The notes: generated by a model not told the origin, from the sequence alone. Positions 26,426-37,002 are shown, counted from the first letter of the stretch. The stretch is 64,000 bases of DNA from Flagellimonas sp. CMM7 (GCF_021390195.1 NZ_CP090003.1:856001-920000); one strand, 5' to 3'. Translations and numbers: made by a program.

Positions 26426-27617
26426 TTAATACTTCTAAAGGATTACTTTCATCTATATTATAGGATTCCTCCTCTAAATTCTCTTTTTTATTGCTTGCGC
26501 TCAGTATAATGCCAATCGCCATACAGGTCATCCAAATAGATGTCCCGCCCATACTGATCAATGGTAAAGGTTGACCTGTTACGGGAAACAATTGTACCAC
26601 CACGGCCATATTGATGAATGCCTGGAAAACGATAGGCAATCCCACTCCGATAACCAACAATTTGGAAAAAATGGTCTTGGCTGAATTTGCCACCACTACA
26701 ATCCTAAACAGCAAAAGCAAATAGAAGAACAGTAACGCCCCTCCTCCCAACAGACCATACTCTTCTATGATGATTGCAAAAATGAAATCTGATGTGCTTT
26801 GCGAAAGCATATTTTTTATAACGCTTTTCCCTGCTCCTTTCCCAACAACACCACCTTCAGCAATAGCAATTTTTGCAAGTGTAAGTTGATGCAAATCATC
26901 CTTCCCTGCTTTCTCAGGACTCCAAAAAGTCTCAATTCTGGATTTCCATGTGCCTGCTCGTTGTGGTAATATCTCTGGGGTCTTAAACAGTACAAACAAA
27001 AACATTCCGGAAAGCACAATTCCAGTCCCTACGATGGCAAACAAATATTTTAATGGATATCCTCCTAAAAAACAGAGTACCAATACTAAAAAGCAAATAA
27101 TGGCAGCTGTGGAAAAATTCTCCGGCAAAATCAACAAAACAACTAAAGCAGTTGGTAACCACAATGGCAATATGCTTTCTTTGAATGTAATTGCAGCATC
27201 TTTGATTTTTGTCAAATACCGTGCAATCCATATCATTAAAACAACGGATGCTAATGTTGATGTTTGAAAATTGACCCCAACAAACGGAATCTTAATCCAT
27301 CTGTTTGCAGTAACACCTCCTATTTTAGTTTCCACGGTAAGGGTATACACCAATAGAATTAAAACAATGGGTAATGCTATTATAGAAAGTCCTTTAAAAT
27401 AATGTGTTGGTATGCGGTGTACTGCGTATATAATCCCAAACCCTAAAAACAAAAGCACCGCATGCTTTATTAAATGCCCAAAGGTTGTGCCATCATCATT
27501 TACATATACCAGATTTGTACTTGCACTATAAACCGGTAAAAACGAGAAAAGTGCCAATAGGGCTACTACACCCCAAATGGCTTTATCACCTTTCAAATTT
27601 TTAAATACCGCTAACAT
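26412..27617 (-). CDS. ftsW: SEDS-family peptidoglycan polymerase FtsW
   Basis: Polytopic membrane glycosyltransferase of the divisome, working with FtsI. 401 residues with about ten membrane segments, the SEDS loop [23 protein letters not shown] region and the conserved end [19 protein letters not shown]. Position between murD and murG is the canonical one. Confidence 0.94.
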   Translation of the reverse strand: MLAVFKNLKGDKAIWGVVALLALFSFLPVYSASTNLVYVNDDGTTFGHLIKHAVLLFLGFGIIYAVHRIPTHYFKGLSIIALPIVLILLVYTLTVETKIGGVTANRWIKIPFVGVNFQTSTLASVVLMIWIARYLTKIKDAAITFKESILPLWLPTALVVLLILPENFSTAAIICFLVLVLCFLGGYPLKYLFAIVGTGIVLSGMFLFVLFKTPEILPQRAGTWKSRIETFWSPEKAGKDDLHQLTLAKIAIAEGGVVGKGAGKSVIKNMLSQSTSDFIFAIIIEEYGLLGGGALLFFYLLLLFRIVVVANSAKTIFSKLLVIGVGLPIVFQAFINMAVVVQLFPVTGQPLPLISMGGTSIWMTCMAIGIILSASNKKENLEEESYNIDESNPLEVLSGQL

Positions 27618-27619
27618 TC

Positions 27620-28954
27620 TTATAAATTTTTGATTGCTGCTTTAAATTGATTTCCTCTATCCTCATAGTTTTCAAAAAGATCAAAACTTGCGCAGGCAGG
27701 AGATAGCAAAACGGAATCTCCCCTTTCTGAAATCTTATATGCCACCTTTACAGCTTCTTCCATGGAATAGGTTTCCACCATCAAATCGATAACATTGCCA
27801 AAGACATCCTTCAGTTTGGAATTATCCATTCCTAAACAAACTATAGCTTTAACCTTTTCTCTCACCATTGGCATCAACTCCTTATAATCGTTTCCCTTGT
27901 CTACACCACCTACAATCCAAACAATCGGTTTTTTAATTCCGTCTAGGGCGTAATAAGTAGCATTTACATTAGTTGCCTTGGAGTCGTTAATGTATTCTAC
28001 ATGGTTAATTTTTAGAACTTTTTCCAGTCTATGAGGAACTCCTTGGAAGGTTTGAATACTCTGACGGATTGTTTCTTTTCTAACATTTACCAATAAGGCA
28101 GCAAGTCCTGCGGCCATGGTGTTCTTTACGTTGTGTTGGCCATCCAAGGCCAAAATATCTGTACTCATTTCCAAGGTTTTATGTTCTATATTCATTTTAA
28201 TTATTTCATTTTCGAGCCAAGCGCCTTCTTCTTGTTTTTCCTTCAGTGAAAAAGGAACCAATTTGGATTGAACTGGATGTTTTTTTAACCAACCTTTAAT
28301 CACTTCATCATCTGCATCATATATCAGATAATCGTTTTTATCCTGATTCATCGCTATCCGAAACTTTGAAGCGATATAGTTCTCAAACTTATATTCATAT
28401 CGATCTAAATGATCCGGAGTAATATTGGTAAGGATGGCTACATACGGTTTAAAATCAATGATACCATCCAATTGAAAACTACTTATCTCCAATACATAAT
28501 GACCAAAATCTTGTTCGGCAACCATTTTAGCATAGCTATCGCCAATATTCCCTGCCATCCCAACATTAAATCCATCATTTTTAAGCAAGTGATGTGTTAA
28601 TATTGTTGTCGTGGTTTTGCCATTACTTCCTGTAATTCCAATTAAGGTTGCACTGGTATATTTTGATGCAAACTCTATCTCAGAAACAACAGACACACCC
28701 TTTGCAATCAATTTTTGCACTAAAGCAACCTTATCTGGTATGCCCGGACTTTTCATGACCACATCGGCATTTAGAATCTTAGATTCTGTATGGATGCCTG
28801 ATTCCCATTCAATCTCAAAATGTTCAAGAACTTTTTTGTACGCTGACTTTATTTCTCCTTTGTCCGAGACAAAGACTTCAAATCCTTTTTTCTTCCCCAG
28901 TATTGCTGTTCCAACACCACTTTCTCCTCCTCCAAGTATTACCAAGCGAGCCAT
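27620..28954 (-). CDS. murD: UDP-N-acetylmuramoyl-L-alanine--D-glutamate ligase
   Basis: Adds D-glutamate to the peptidoglycan precursor. 444 residues: Rossmann-like start VILGGGESGVGTA, ATP loop GITGSNGKTTTT (about 113), the central HxxxxN segment DGQHNVKNTMAA and C-terminal SPACASFDLFENYEDRG. Only 2 bp separate it from ftsW and it abuts mraY. Confidence 0.96.
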   Translation of the reverse strand: MARLVILGGGESGVGTAILGKKKGFEVFVSDKGEIKSAYKKVLEHFEIEWESGIHTESKILNADVVMKSPGIPDKVALVQKLIAKGVSVVSEIEFASKYTSATLIGITGSNGKTTTTILTHHLLKNDGFNVGMAGNIGDSYAKMVAEQDFGHYVLEISSFQLDGIIDFKPYVAILTNITPDHLDRYEYKFENYIASKFRIAMNQDKNDYLIYDADDEVIKGWLKKHPVQSKLVPFSLKEKQEEGAWLENEIIKMNIEHKTLEMSTDILALDGQHNVKNTMAAGLAALLVNVRKETIRQSIQTFQGVPHRLEKVLKINHVEYINDSKATNVNATYYALDGIKKPIVWIVGGVDKGNDYKELMPMVREKVKAIVCLGMDNSKLKDVFGNVIDLMVETYSMEEAVKVAYKISERGDSVLLSPACASFDLFENYEDRGNQFKAAIKNL

Positions 28955-30175
28955 CTACCTGATTTTTAATGTCACAATACTGACAATTGCCAATAAAATT
29001 CCAATAATCCAAAATCGGGTGACTATCTTACTTTCGTGATATAATTTCTTTTGATAATGATGATGCAATGGCGCCATTAGAAACAACCTTTTACCCTCGC
29101 CATATTTCTTTTTTGTTCTTTTAAAGTAGCTTACCTGAAGCATTACGGATAGCGTCTCCGCAAAGAAAATTCCACAGAGAAGTGGAATCAACAATTCCTT
29201 TCTCACAATAATTGCTATAACCGCTATTACTCCGCCAATAGTCAAGCTACCTGTATCTCCCATAAAGACTTGGGCAGGATATGCATTGTACCATAAGAAC
29301 CCGACCAAAGCTCCCACAAATGCCGCAATGAAAATCAAAAGCTCCCCAACTCTAGGGATGTAAAAAATATCGAGATAATCAGAAAATTGGATATTGCCAG
29401 ATACTAAGGCAAAAATGCCCAATGTCAATACAATTATGGCCGATGAACCTGCTGCGAGGCCGTCAATTCCATCTGTAAGGTTTGCCCCATTAGAAACCGC
29501 CGTAACGATCAATATCACTACTGGAATAAAAATCAACCAAGCATAATCTTCCAATCCGTCACCCGCCCAAGTAATCCAATCTGCATAATCCAGTTCATTA
29601 TTCTTGAAAAATGGAACATTTGTACCCAATGATTTTACATCTTGTCCAAATACCTTTTCTACTTTAAAGTTTTCTGTTATTCGGGTAGTATCTTTTTCTT
29701 TGATGGTCACTTCAGGATGAAAATACAGGACGGCACCTACAATTAACCCCAATACCACTTGGCCCAATATTTTAAATCTTCCCTTTAGTCCTTTTTTGTC
29801 TTTCTTAAAGATTTTGATGTAGTCATCCACAAATCCAATGATACCCATCCATATGGTTGTAACCACCAATAGGATGATATAAATATTTTTGACATCCGCA
29901 AACAACAACACTGGTAAAAGTGTTGACATAATGATGATCAACCCTCCCATTGTTGGCGTTCCCGCTTTTTGTTTTTGACCTTCCAGACCTAAATCGCGAA
30001 TGCTTTCACCAATCTGTTTTTTTTGCAAAAACAGAATAATCCGCTTTCCGTAGACCATGGCAATCAACAGTGAAAACAAGACTGCCATTCCCGCTCTAAA
30101 TGTCTGGAACTGGAACAATGATGCTCCCGGCAATTGATATTGATTTTCCAAATATTCGAACAAGTAGTATAACAT
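28955..30175 (-). CDS. mraY: phospho-N-acetylmuramoyl-pentapeptide transferase
   Basis: Integral membrane enzyme forming lipid I on undecaprenyl phosphate. 406 residues with about ten helices, GTPTMGG (about 72), the catalytic-loop [10 protein letters not shown], the segment [10 protein letters not shown] and the C-terminal [12 protein letters not shown]. Longer than the classical 360-residue form because of a periplasmic insertion (around 155-205) as is usual in Bacteroidota. Confidence 0.96.
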   Translation of the reverse strand: MLYYLFEYLENQYQLPGASLFQFQTFRAGMAVLFSLLIAMVYGKRIILFLQKKQIGESIRDLGLEGQKQKAGTPTMGGLIIIMSTLLPVLLFADVKNIYIILLVVTTIWMGIIGFVDDYIKIFKKDKKGLKGRFKILGQVVLGLIVGAVLYFHPEVTIKEKDTTRITENFKVEKVFGQDVKSLGTNVPFFKNNELDYADWITWAGDGLEDYAWLIFIPVVILIVTAVSNGANLTDGIDGLAAGSSAIIVLTLGIFALVSGNIQFSDYLDIFYIPRVGELLIFIAAFVGALVGFLWYNAYPAQVFMGDTGSLTIGGVIAVIAIIVRKELLIPLLCGIFFAETLSVMLQVSYFKRTKKKYGEGKRLFLMAPLHHHYQKKLYHESKIVTRFWIIGILLAIVSIVTLKIR

Positions 30176-30184
30176 GAACTACAA

Positions 30185-31648
30185 TTATTTATTTAAATCG
30201 GCCAAGGCCTCCTTTATTTCTTTAAAATCATCAAAATCTACCCTTACTCCATTCGTCTCCTGGTAAGTCTCATGACCCTTTCCTGCAACTAAAATGATAT
30301 CATTTGCCAAAGCCAGTTTACAAGCTGTCCTTATTGCTTGCTTTCTATTTTCAATGGCCAAAGTTTTTTTGGTGTTTTGGGGCTCAACCCCTGCTTCCAT
30401 CTCTTCAATGATAGTAGCAGGAGGCTCAGTTCTTGGGTTATCTGATGTAAAAATGGCCTGATTGCTCATTTCTGAAGCGATATGACCCATAACCGGACGC
30501 TTAGACTTATCACGGTCACCACCACACCCCACTACGGTGATGACGTTTTCATTTCCAGTCCTCAATGCATTGATTGTAACCAATACATTTTTTAGTGCAT
30601 CCGGCGTATGGGCATAATCAACAATTGCCGTTATTTTTTCTTTTGATATGAAATATTGAAACCTACCATCCACGTTTTCCAACTCACTGATAAGTTTCAG
30701 GGTTTCTATTTTTTCTAAACCTAAAAGATCTGCAGTAGCATAAATAGCCAAAAGGTTGTAAGCATTAAAATCCCCAATAAGTTTAGACCACAGTTCGTTA
30801 TCATCAATTTTCAGCAGCTGTCCGTCAAACTGTTTTTCTAATATCTGTGCTCTATAATCCGCATAAGATTTAAGTGCATACGTGTATTTTTTTGCTTTGG
30901 TGTTTTGGAGCATCACCAAACCATTTTTGTCATCGATGTTACTTAAGGCAAAAGCTGTTTTAGGCAGGTCATCAAAGAGCTTTTTCTTAGTATCCCGGTA
31001 CTCTGCAAAAGTTTTATGATAATCCAGATGATCATGCGAAAGGTTTGTAAAAATCGCACCTTCAAAATGCAGTCCTTCAGACCTTTTTTGATAGATTCCA
31101 TGTGAACTGACCTCCATAAAACAAAATTCCACTCCTTCTTCACTCATCTGGAACAGATGTTCGTTTATAGTTAAAACATCTGGAGTGGTTAAGTTAGTAG
31201 GGTATTCTTTTTCATCCACCATTATCTTTATGGTAGAAATTAACCCAACTTTGAAACCAGCTTTTTTGAACAGATTGTACAAAAGTGTGCTTACCGTAGT
31301 TTTACCATTGGTTCCGGTAATACCTACCAGTTTAAGATTCTTGGAAGGGCTGTCATAGTAGTTGGATGCTATTATGGCCAAAGCACTATTACAGTTAATG
31401 ACCTTCAAATAGGTTACGCCATTAACCAACAACTCAGGAAGTTCCTCGCAAACAACGGCTTTTGCGCCAGATTCCACAGCTTTTTGAATGTACTTGTGTC
31501 CATCCGTAACCAATCCTCTAATTGCTACAAATACATCATCCATTCCAACTTTTCTAGAGTCAAAATGAACATGGTTGACCATAACGTTTGTATTTCCGCT
31601 TACCGCAGAAAGACTAGCTCCATACAATATGTCTTTCAGTAATTTCAT
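30185..31648 (-). CDS. murE: UDP-MurNAc-tripeptide synthetase, meso-DAP type
   Basis: Adds the third stem-peptide residue. 487 residues with ATP loop GITGTNGKTTVST and the substrate-selecting motif DNPR (in TSDNPRTEPP), which in this family marks meso-diaminopimelate rather than lysine. ATG overlaps the ftsI stop in ATGA. murF, often next in line, is missing here; mraY follows directly. Confidence 0.96.
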   Translation of the reverse strand: MKLLKDILYGASLSAVSGNTNVMVNHVHFDSRKVGMDDVFVAIRGLVTDGHKYIQKAVESGAKAVVCEELPELLVNGVTYLKVINCNSALAIIASNYYDSPSKNLKLVGITGTNGKTTVSTLLYNLFKKAGFKVGLISTIKIMVDEKEYPTNLTTPDVLTINEHLFQMSEEGVEFCFMEVSSHGIYQKRSEGLHFEGAIFTNLSHDHLDYHKTFAEYRDTKKKLFDDLPKTAFALSNIDDKNGLVMLQNTKAKKYTYALKSYADYRAQILEKQFDGQLLKIDDNELWSKLIGDFNAYNLLAIYATADLLGLEKIETLKLISELENVDGRFQYFISKEKITAIVDYAHTPDALKNVLVTINALRTGNENVITVVGCGGDRDKSKRPVMGHIASEMSNQAIFTSDNPRTEPPATIIEEMEAGVEPQNTKKTLAIENRKQAIRTACKLALANDIILVAGKGHETYQETNGVRVDFDDFKEIKEALADLNK

Positions 31649-33654
31649 GAAAGTTCAAGCACTATTTTTTTAACTTGATTTATATCTGTTCCTTGATCAA
31701 TGGATTGCTTCTTTACTTTTCCATTTCCCTTAACCTCTACATGCAACCCCATATTTTCCAATAAGGAAATTGCATCCATTCCGCACATTCCTTTTACATT
31801 GGGGACTTTTGTATATTTTTTTTGGGACTGAGCATAATATTGTGTGTATTTTTCCTCCAAAGTATCCTCATCAAAGGCTTTACCCTTCACTTCATCTATA
31901 GTTGGAGAGGTGGTATAAATTTTTTGAGCCATAGATTTAAAAACTGGTCCGGATACATCTGCTCCGTAGTACCCAACACTTTTATCAGGCTCATGAATAA
32001 TTACGATACAGGAATATTTTGGATTGTCTGCAGGAAAGTATCCCGCGAATGACGAAATATAAGCTAGTTTATCTGGGTCTTTGGCTACATAGTTTTTCTG
32101 ACAAGTTCCTGTCTTACCAGCCATTGAAAAGCTTTTTGAATACAATCCATGACCAGTGCCGTATTCTTTCTCTACTACATCTTTCAATAACTGCTGAGCT
32201 TTTTTCACGGTCTCTTTGGAACAGATGGAAGCATTTGCAATTTCCTTATCAAACCTTTTAAGTACCTTATTACCTTCTCGCACCTCTTTGATTAATCTAG
32301 GCTTTACAAATTCTCCATCATTAGCAATGGCATTGTAAAAAGCCAATGTCTGCATAGGTGTCATCGAGACTTCATAACCATGTGACATCCATCCCAAGGA
32401 AATTCCTGACCATCCTTCATCACCTGGATATCGAATTACAGGATCTCCTTCGCCAATGATAGGTATGCCCAACTTTTTATGTAGCCCCATGTTCATAAGG
32501 CGATCCACAAACTTTTTTGGATTCTCTTTATAATTCTCATTAATAATTTTTGCAAAAGCCGTATTGGAAGAAACAGCAAAAGCTTTTGAGGCAGAAACCT
32601 TTCCATAGCCGCCCCATTTAGAATCTTTTACCACGCGATCATAAATTCTGTACCTTCCTTTCTCTGTATCAATTACAGTGCTGGTATCAATCACTTTGTC
32701 TTCCAAGGCAGCTATCATTGACATCAATTTAAAGGTTGAGCCCGGTTCATGAGATTCTCCCACAGCATAATTCAGCTTTTCATAATACTTCCCTTCAGAA
32801 GTTCTGCCCAAATTGGAAATAGCTTTTATTTCTCCCGTAGCAGTTTCCATTACAACCACGCACCCGTGATCTGCTTGGTATTTCTCCAATTGTGCAAGAA
32901 GCTCATGATGGGCAATGTCTTGAATGTTGATATCGATAGTGGAAACTACATCCAAGCCATCTTGTGGCTCAACAATATTGTCCAGACCCACTGGTTTCCA
33001 CTGGCCCTTGGCTATCTTCTGCTTTAATCGTTTTCCTTCTTTCCCTCTTAAGTACTGTTCTCCAAAAGCACCATCTAGACCTACCCTTGTGTAGTATCCG
33101 TTTTCATCAACTTTTTCATAACCAATACTTCTGGCTGCCATTTTACCCAAAGGGTATTCACGAACAACGCGGTGTTTTTCAATAAATCCACCTTTGTAGG
33201 GCCCCAACTCAAACAGTGGAAACTGTTTTATGCGTATATAATCCAAGTAGTCTATGTTTCTAGCCACCAATTTGTATCTATTGTTATTTGCCCTTGCTTT
33301 TCTAAAAAGCTGTCTATAATAAGAAGATGGTCTATCAAAAAGATTCCCCAAAGAGTCCGAAAGCGCCGCAACGTTGTTTTGAAAATTTTCTTCTGATACA
33401 GTTTTTGCATCAAACCGAATCTCATATTTTGGAACCGATGCGGCAAGTAGACTACCATCATCTGAATATAGATTACCCCTATTTGGCTCTATAGTGAACA
33501 TCTTTTCAGTATTATTAAGGGCAAGTTCTTTGTAATCCTCCCCTTTTATCATTTGGATATCCACCAACTTTACTACGACGCAAATAGAAAAAACAACAAG
33601 ACAACCCGTAACTAGGTATAGCCTATTCATGATATTTTTTTCCGTTATTGCCAT
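31645..33654 (-). CDS. ftsI: division-specific transpeptidase FtsI (PBP3) with PASTA domain
   Basis: Septal peptidoglycan cross-linking enzyme anchored by an N-terminal helix (about 11-30). Active-site motifs are complete: S306-T-F-K309, SSN at 362-364 and KTGT at 514-517. A single PASTA domain (about 612-669, beginning KVPNVKGM) closes the protein, usual for Bacteroidota FtsI. The start ATG overlaps the ftsL stop by one base (TAATG). Confidence 0.95.
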   Translation of the reverse strand: MAITEKNIMNRLYLVTGCLVVFSICVVVKLVDIQMIKGEDYKELALNNTEKMFTIEPNRGNLYSDDGSLLAASVPKYEIRFDAKTVSEENFQNNVAALSDSLGNLFDRPSSYYRQLFRKARANNNRYKLVARNIDYLDYIRIKQFPLFELGPYKGGFIEKHRVVREYPLGKMAARSIGYEKVDENGYYTRVGLDGAFGEQYLRGKEGKRLKQKIAKGQWKPVGLDNIVEPQDGLDVVSTIDINIQDIAHHELLAQLEKYQADHGCVVVMETATGEIKAISNLGRTSEGKYYEKLNYAVGESHEPGSTFKLMSMIAALEDKVIDTSTVIDTEKGRYRIYDRVVKDSKWGGYGKVSASKAFAVSSNTAFAKIINENYKENPKKFVDRLMNMGLHKKLGIPIIGEGDPVIRYPGDEGWSGISLGWMSHGYEVSMTPMQTLAFYNAIANDGEFVKPRLIKEVREGNKVLKRFDKEIANASICSKETVKKAQQLLKDVVEKEYGTGHGLYSKSFSMAGKTGTCQKNYVAKDPDKLAYISSFAGYFPADNPKYSCIVIIHEPDKSVGYYGADVSGPVFKSMAQKIYTTSPTIDEVKGKAFDEDTLEEKYTQYYAQSQKKYTKVPNVKGMCGMDAISLLENMGLHVEVKGNGKVKKQSIDQGTDINQVKKIVLELS

Positions 33655-33971
33655 TATTTTTCTGATTTTACTTGAATCTTCTGCGGAGGGTTCTTTGAAG
33701 GAATAAGCCCTTCGACCGCCACTGACTCTCTTAAAGTAGATTCCAACTTTAATTGCTGAACAGTTGATCTGTGTTCAAAAAACTCACTTTTAAGCATACG
33801 AACCTCTTCACTTAAAGCAGCAATTTCATGGACTTTTTTGTCTGCTCTGTGGCTACTGGAAATCATCATAGCAGCTAAAAAGGAGGCAAAAAACAGAAAC
33901 ATCCAGTTCTTGGGGGCATCTCCGCTAACCAAAAACTTTCCTTTTAATATGTCCAGTAATCCTTTTTTCAT
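33654..33971 (-). CDS. ftsL: FtsL-like divisome protein
   Basis: Small bitopic membrane protein of 105 residues: cytoplasmic N-terminus, one hydrophobic helix (about 23-38), then a coiled-coil stretch (HEIAALSEEVRMLKSEFFEHRSTVQQLKLES) and a Pro/Lys-rich tail. Sequence alone would not identify it; its place between rsmH and ftsI and the topology are those of FtsL. Confidence 0.82.
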   Translation of the reverse strand: MKKGLLDILKGKFLVSGDAPKNWMFLFFASFLAAMMISSSHRADKKVHEIAALSEEVRMLKSEFFEHRSTVQQLKLESTLRESVAVEGLIPSKNPPQKIQVKSEK

Positions 33972-33986
33972 TTTCGTTCTCTAATT

Positions 33987-34889
33987 TTATATCCTTTCTG
34001 CAATCCGGAGTTTTGCGCTTCTTGCTCTATTGTTCTGTGCAATTTCTTCTGCTGATGGGACTATTAATCCGCCCACTTTTTTCAACGGCACATCAATATT
34101 CCCGTAAAAGTCTTTTTCTGGTTCCCCTTCAAATTTTCCCGCTCTAATAAATCTTTTGACCAATCTATCTTCCAAAGAATGATAACTTATTAAACTAAGT
34201 CGTCCCCCTTCTTTAAGAACCTCCGGTGCTTGAAGCAAAAAATCCTTAAGCACCTCTATCTCTTGGTTGACCTCAATTCTAATTGCTTGGTAGATCTGCG
34301 CCAAAATCTTGTTCTCCTTCATTTTGGGTAAAAACCGCTTCAAAATCTCTTTTAACTGGTCTGTGGTTTTTATTGGAGTTCCCAATCTTGATTCTACAAT
34401 AGCGTTGGCTATAGCATTTGCATTTCGCAATTCGCCGTATTGAAACAAAACTGACGCTAAATTTTCTTGGGAATACTTATTGACCACCTGATACGCAGAT
34501 AATGAATTGTTCCTATTCATTCGCATATCCAAATCTGCGTTAAAACGAATTGAGAACCCACGTTCCGCCTCATCAAACTGATGGGAAGAAACTCCAAAAT
34601 CTGCCAAGATTCCATCAACTTTCCGAATGCCATAGAACTTTAAAAACTGCTTGAGAAATTGAAAATTCTGATTGATCAACTGAAATCTATCATCATCAAT
34701 TGCATTTACCAACGCATCCTCATCTTGATCGAAGGCAAACAACTTTCCTCCCCTCCCCAGTCTTTTCAATATCTCTTTGGAGTGTCCTCCGCCACCAAAA
34801 GTGACATCAACATAAACTCCATCTTCTTTTATATTTAATCCATCCACCGACTCTTGAAGCAGTACAGGATTATGATATTGGCTAATCAT
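33987..34889 (-). CDS. rsmH: 16S rRNA m4C1402 methyltransferase
   Basis: SAM-dependent methyltransferase (formerly MraW). With ATG at 34889 it has 300 residues, beginning MISQYHNPVLLQESVDGL as in the family; the longer frame from a GTG at 34934 adds 15 residues that overlap mraZ and do not fit. SAM motif VDVTFGGGGHS, then DFGVSSHQFDEAERGFS and the C-terminal SYHSLEDRLVKRF. Its start overlaps the mraZ stop by 8 nt. Confidence 0.95.
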   Translation of the reverse strand: MISQYHNPVLLQESVDGLNIKEDGVYVDVTFGGGGHSKEILKRLGRGGKLFAFDQDEDALVNAIDDDRFQLINQNFQFLKQFLKFYGIRKVDGILADFGVSSHQFDEAERGFSIRFNADLDMRMNRNNSLSAYQVVNKYSQENLASVLFQYGELRNANAIANAIVESRLGTPIKTTDQLKEILKRFLPKMKENKILAQIYQAIRIEVNQEIEVLKDFLLQAPEVLKEGGRLSLISYHSLEDRLVKRFIRAGKFEGEPEKDFYGNIDVPLKKVGGLIVPSAEEIAQNNRARSAKLRIAERI

Positions 34890-35337
34890 CGTCAGCAAAA
34901 ATCTCTTCGGCCAAGTCCGCATAGTCCTTTTCACTATCCGCCAAGACCATCTCGTACTTATCTTTGTTCCAAATCTCTATTTTGTCAAAAACTGCATTTA
35001 GAACTACTTCTTTTCCAATTTCAGCGTATTCAACCAAGTTCTTTGGTATCTGTAATCTGGCTGTATCCCCATCAATCGTTACTTCCTTCATTCCCGCAAC
35101 AAAGTTTCTAACAAAGGCATCGTACTTTCTGTTGATCTTACTTTTCTTCAGCACCTTTTGCATCAACGCATCAAACTCACTCTTTGGATAAAGCTCTAGG
35201 CACTGCTGAAAAACAGATCGCTTGATCACAAAGCCTTCGTTCAAAACTGGCAACAACTGATTCTTTAAGGAAATAGGGAGTATTACCCTTCCTTTGGTAT
35301 CAGCTTTACAGTCGTGTTGTCCTATGATATGGGTCAC
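34882..35337 (-). CDS. mraZ: transcriptional regulator MraZ
   Basis: Ring-forming DNA-binding protein with two AbrB-like domains that regulates its own dcw operon. 151 residues; the two conserved DxxxR turns are at DTKGRVILP and DGDTARLQIP. Start codon is GTG at 35337, giving the normal N-terminus MTHIIGQHDCK. First gene of the cluster, with its boxes 48-73 bp upstream. Confidence 0.93.
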   Translation of the reverse strand: MTHIIGQHDCKADTKGRVILPISLKNQLLPVLNEGFVIKRSVFQQCLELYPKSEFDALMQKVLKKSKINRKYDAFVRNFVAGMKEVTIDGDTARLQIPKNLVEYAEIGKEVVLNAVFDKIEIWNKDKYEMVLADSEKDYADLAEEIFADDD

Positions 35338-35366
35338 TAGAAATCAATTGATTACAAACTATAACT

Positions 35367-35374
35367 CAAATATA
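35367..35374 (-). promoter_or_regulatory. -7 element of the dcw operon promoter
   Basis: Minus strand TATATTTG, a perfect TAnnTTTG match, 30 bp before the mraZ start. The -33 region expected at about 35394-35397 falls inside the MraZ boxes. Confidence 0.65.
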
Positions 35375-35384
35375 TAGATTTTAT

Positions 35385-35410
35385 TTCCACATTTCTCCAC
35401 TTAAAGACAC
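35385..35410 (-). promoter_or_regulatory. three MraZ boxes upstream of mraZ
   Basis: Minus strand reads GTGTCT, 4 nt, GTGGAG, 4 nt, GTGGAA: three GTG-type hexamers at exact 10-bp spacing, one helical turn, as described for MraZ sites. They overlap the -33 region of the dcw promoter, which fits autorepression. Confidence 0.75.
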
Positions 35411-35600
35411 ATTTGTTAATAAATATTCCACAATTCAGAGAAAAAATACATTTTATCGGAAAAATTGCTCCTAACGTCCAACGCAAAGGTTTTATCTGCT
35501 ATGGTAATTTGTATGAAACCTAATTTTTGAAGAACCAAATACTGTAAATCTGTGTGATTTGAATTGCCTATATTTGCCCACTTAGACCAACTAGTTTTAG

Positions 35601-36365
35601 ATGGAAAAGCATATTATTACGGAAGGTAAATACCGATATATTGAAATGGGTGAAGGCACTCCAATCATTATATTGCACGGTCTTATGGGCGGACTGAGCA
35701 ACTTCCAAGGAGTATCTGAATACTTCCCTTCCAAGGGGTATCAGGTTTTAATTCCTGAGCTCCCTATCTATGACATGCCCATGCTCAAAACCACGGTCAA
35801 GAACTTTGCAAAGTTCCTAGAAGGTTTTATTGAATTTAAAGGGCTAAAGGATGTAATTCTTTTGGGTAATTCTCTTGGTGGACACATTGGGCTTTTGCAT
35901 ACCAAAATGTTTCCAAAAATGGTAAAAGCATTGGTTATTACCGGTAGTTCCGGATTGTATGAGAAAGCAATGGGAGATGGCTACCCCAGACGTGGAGATT
36001 ATGAGTTCATTAAAAAGAAGGCCCAAGATGTTTTTTATGACCCAGCAGTGGCAACCAAAGAAATTGTGGACGAGGTGTTCGCTACGGTTAATGACCGTAT
36101 GAAATTAGTAAAGACACTGGCTATTGCCAAAAGTGCCATTCGCCACAACATGGCCAAAGATTTACCCCATATGAACACTCCCACTTGTATTATTTGGGGT
36201 GAAAATGATACGGTAACCCCACCAGAAGTTGCCAAAGAATTCCATGAACTATTACCTGATTCCGATTTGTTTTGGATGGAAAAATGTGGTCATGCCCCAA
36301 TGATGGAACATCCACAAGACTTTAATACGGTTCTTGAGGCTTGGTTGGCCAAGCGCAACTTTTAA
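35601..36365 (+). CDS. alpha/beta-hydrolase
   Basis: Cytoplasmic alpha/beta-hydrolase of 254 residues. Oxyanion motif LHGLMGG (25-31), nucleophile elbow GNSLGG (Ser about 94), acid Asp in IWGENDTVTPP and catalytic His in CGHAPMMEHP. No signal peptide. The stop is 3 bp before engB, so both are one operon, divergent from mraZ. Substrate cannot be told from sequence; nearest style is the esterase/meta-cleavage hydrolase group. Confidence 0.85.
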   Translation: MEKHIITEGKYRYIEMGEGTPIIILHGLMGGLSNFQGVSEYFPSKGYQVLIPELPIYDMPMLKTTVKNFAKFLEGFIEFKGLKDVILLGNSLGGHIGLLHTKMFPKMVKALVITGSSGLYEKAMGDGYPRRGDYEFIKKKAQDVFYDPAVATKEIVDEVFATVNDRMKLVKTLAIAKSAIRHNMAKDLPHMNTPTCIIWGENDTVTPPEVAKEFHELLPDSDLFWMEKCGHAPMMEHPQDFNTVLEAWLAKRNF

Positions 36366-36368
36366 ACC

Positions 36369-36977
36369 ATGAAAATCACTTCGGCCGAATTCGTAATGAG
36401 CAATTCAAATGTGGCCATGTGCCCAAATGAACCCTTACCTGAATATGCCTTTATTGGAAGATCTAATGTAGGTAAGTCGTCGCTTATTAATATGTTGATG
36501 GAGCGTAAAAGTTTGGCCAAAACTTCTGGACGACCTGGAAAAACACAGCTTATTAACCACTTTAAAATAAACAACAACTGGTTTTTGGTAGATTTACCTG
36601 GCTACGGCTATGCTCGGGTATCCAAAAAGGATAAAAAGGTTTTTCAAAAGTACATTACGCAGTATTTTCAGGAACGAAAGCAACTAGTATGTGGATTTGT
36701 ATTAGTAGATATTAGACATGAACCCCAACCGGTAGACCTTGAATTCATGGAATGGTTAGGCACTAATAATGTTCCATTTGCTATTATTTTCACCAAAGCG
36801 GACAAATTGAAACCCAACGCCATGGAAAAACAGGCTAATGCATATATACAGCATCTGTTGGATAGTATTTGGGAAGAAGCCCCTCCGCATTTCATTACTT
36901 CTTCTTCGAATCGCACGGGAAAAGAAGAACTGTTACGTTACATTGATGGTATCAACAAAGAGTTTTTCTCTTCATAG
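36369..36977 (+). CDS. engB: ribosome biogenesis GTP-binding protein YihA/YsxC (EngB)
   Basis: TRAFAC GTPase needed for large-subunit assembly. 202 residues with G1 GRSNVGKSS (30-38), G3 DLPGYGYA and G4 TKAD. A GxPGKTQ-type switch segment (SGRPGKTQLINHF) is present. Co-transcribed with the preceding hydrolase. Confidence 0.94.
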   Translation: MKITSAEFVMSNSNVAMCPNEPLPEYAFIGRSNVGKSSLINMLMERKSLAKTSGRPGKTQLINHFKINNNWFLVDLPGYGYARVSKKDKKVFQKYITQYFQERKQLVCGFVLVDIRHEPQPVDLEFMEWLGTNNVPFAIIFTKADKLKPNAMEKQANAYIQHLLDSIWEEAPPHFITSSSNRTGKEELLRYIDGINKEFFSS

Positions 36978-37002
36978 TCTAGTTTTCTTTGATCCATTAA
37001 AT

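Noticed and set aside
33987..34934. Longer rsmH start (GTG at 34934)
   Set aside because: Adds 15 basic residues overlapping mraZ; the family N-terminus begins at ATG 34889.
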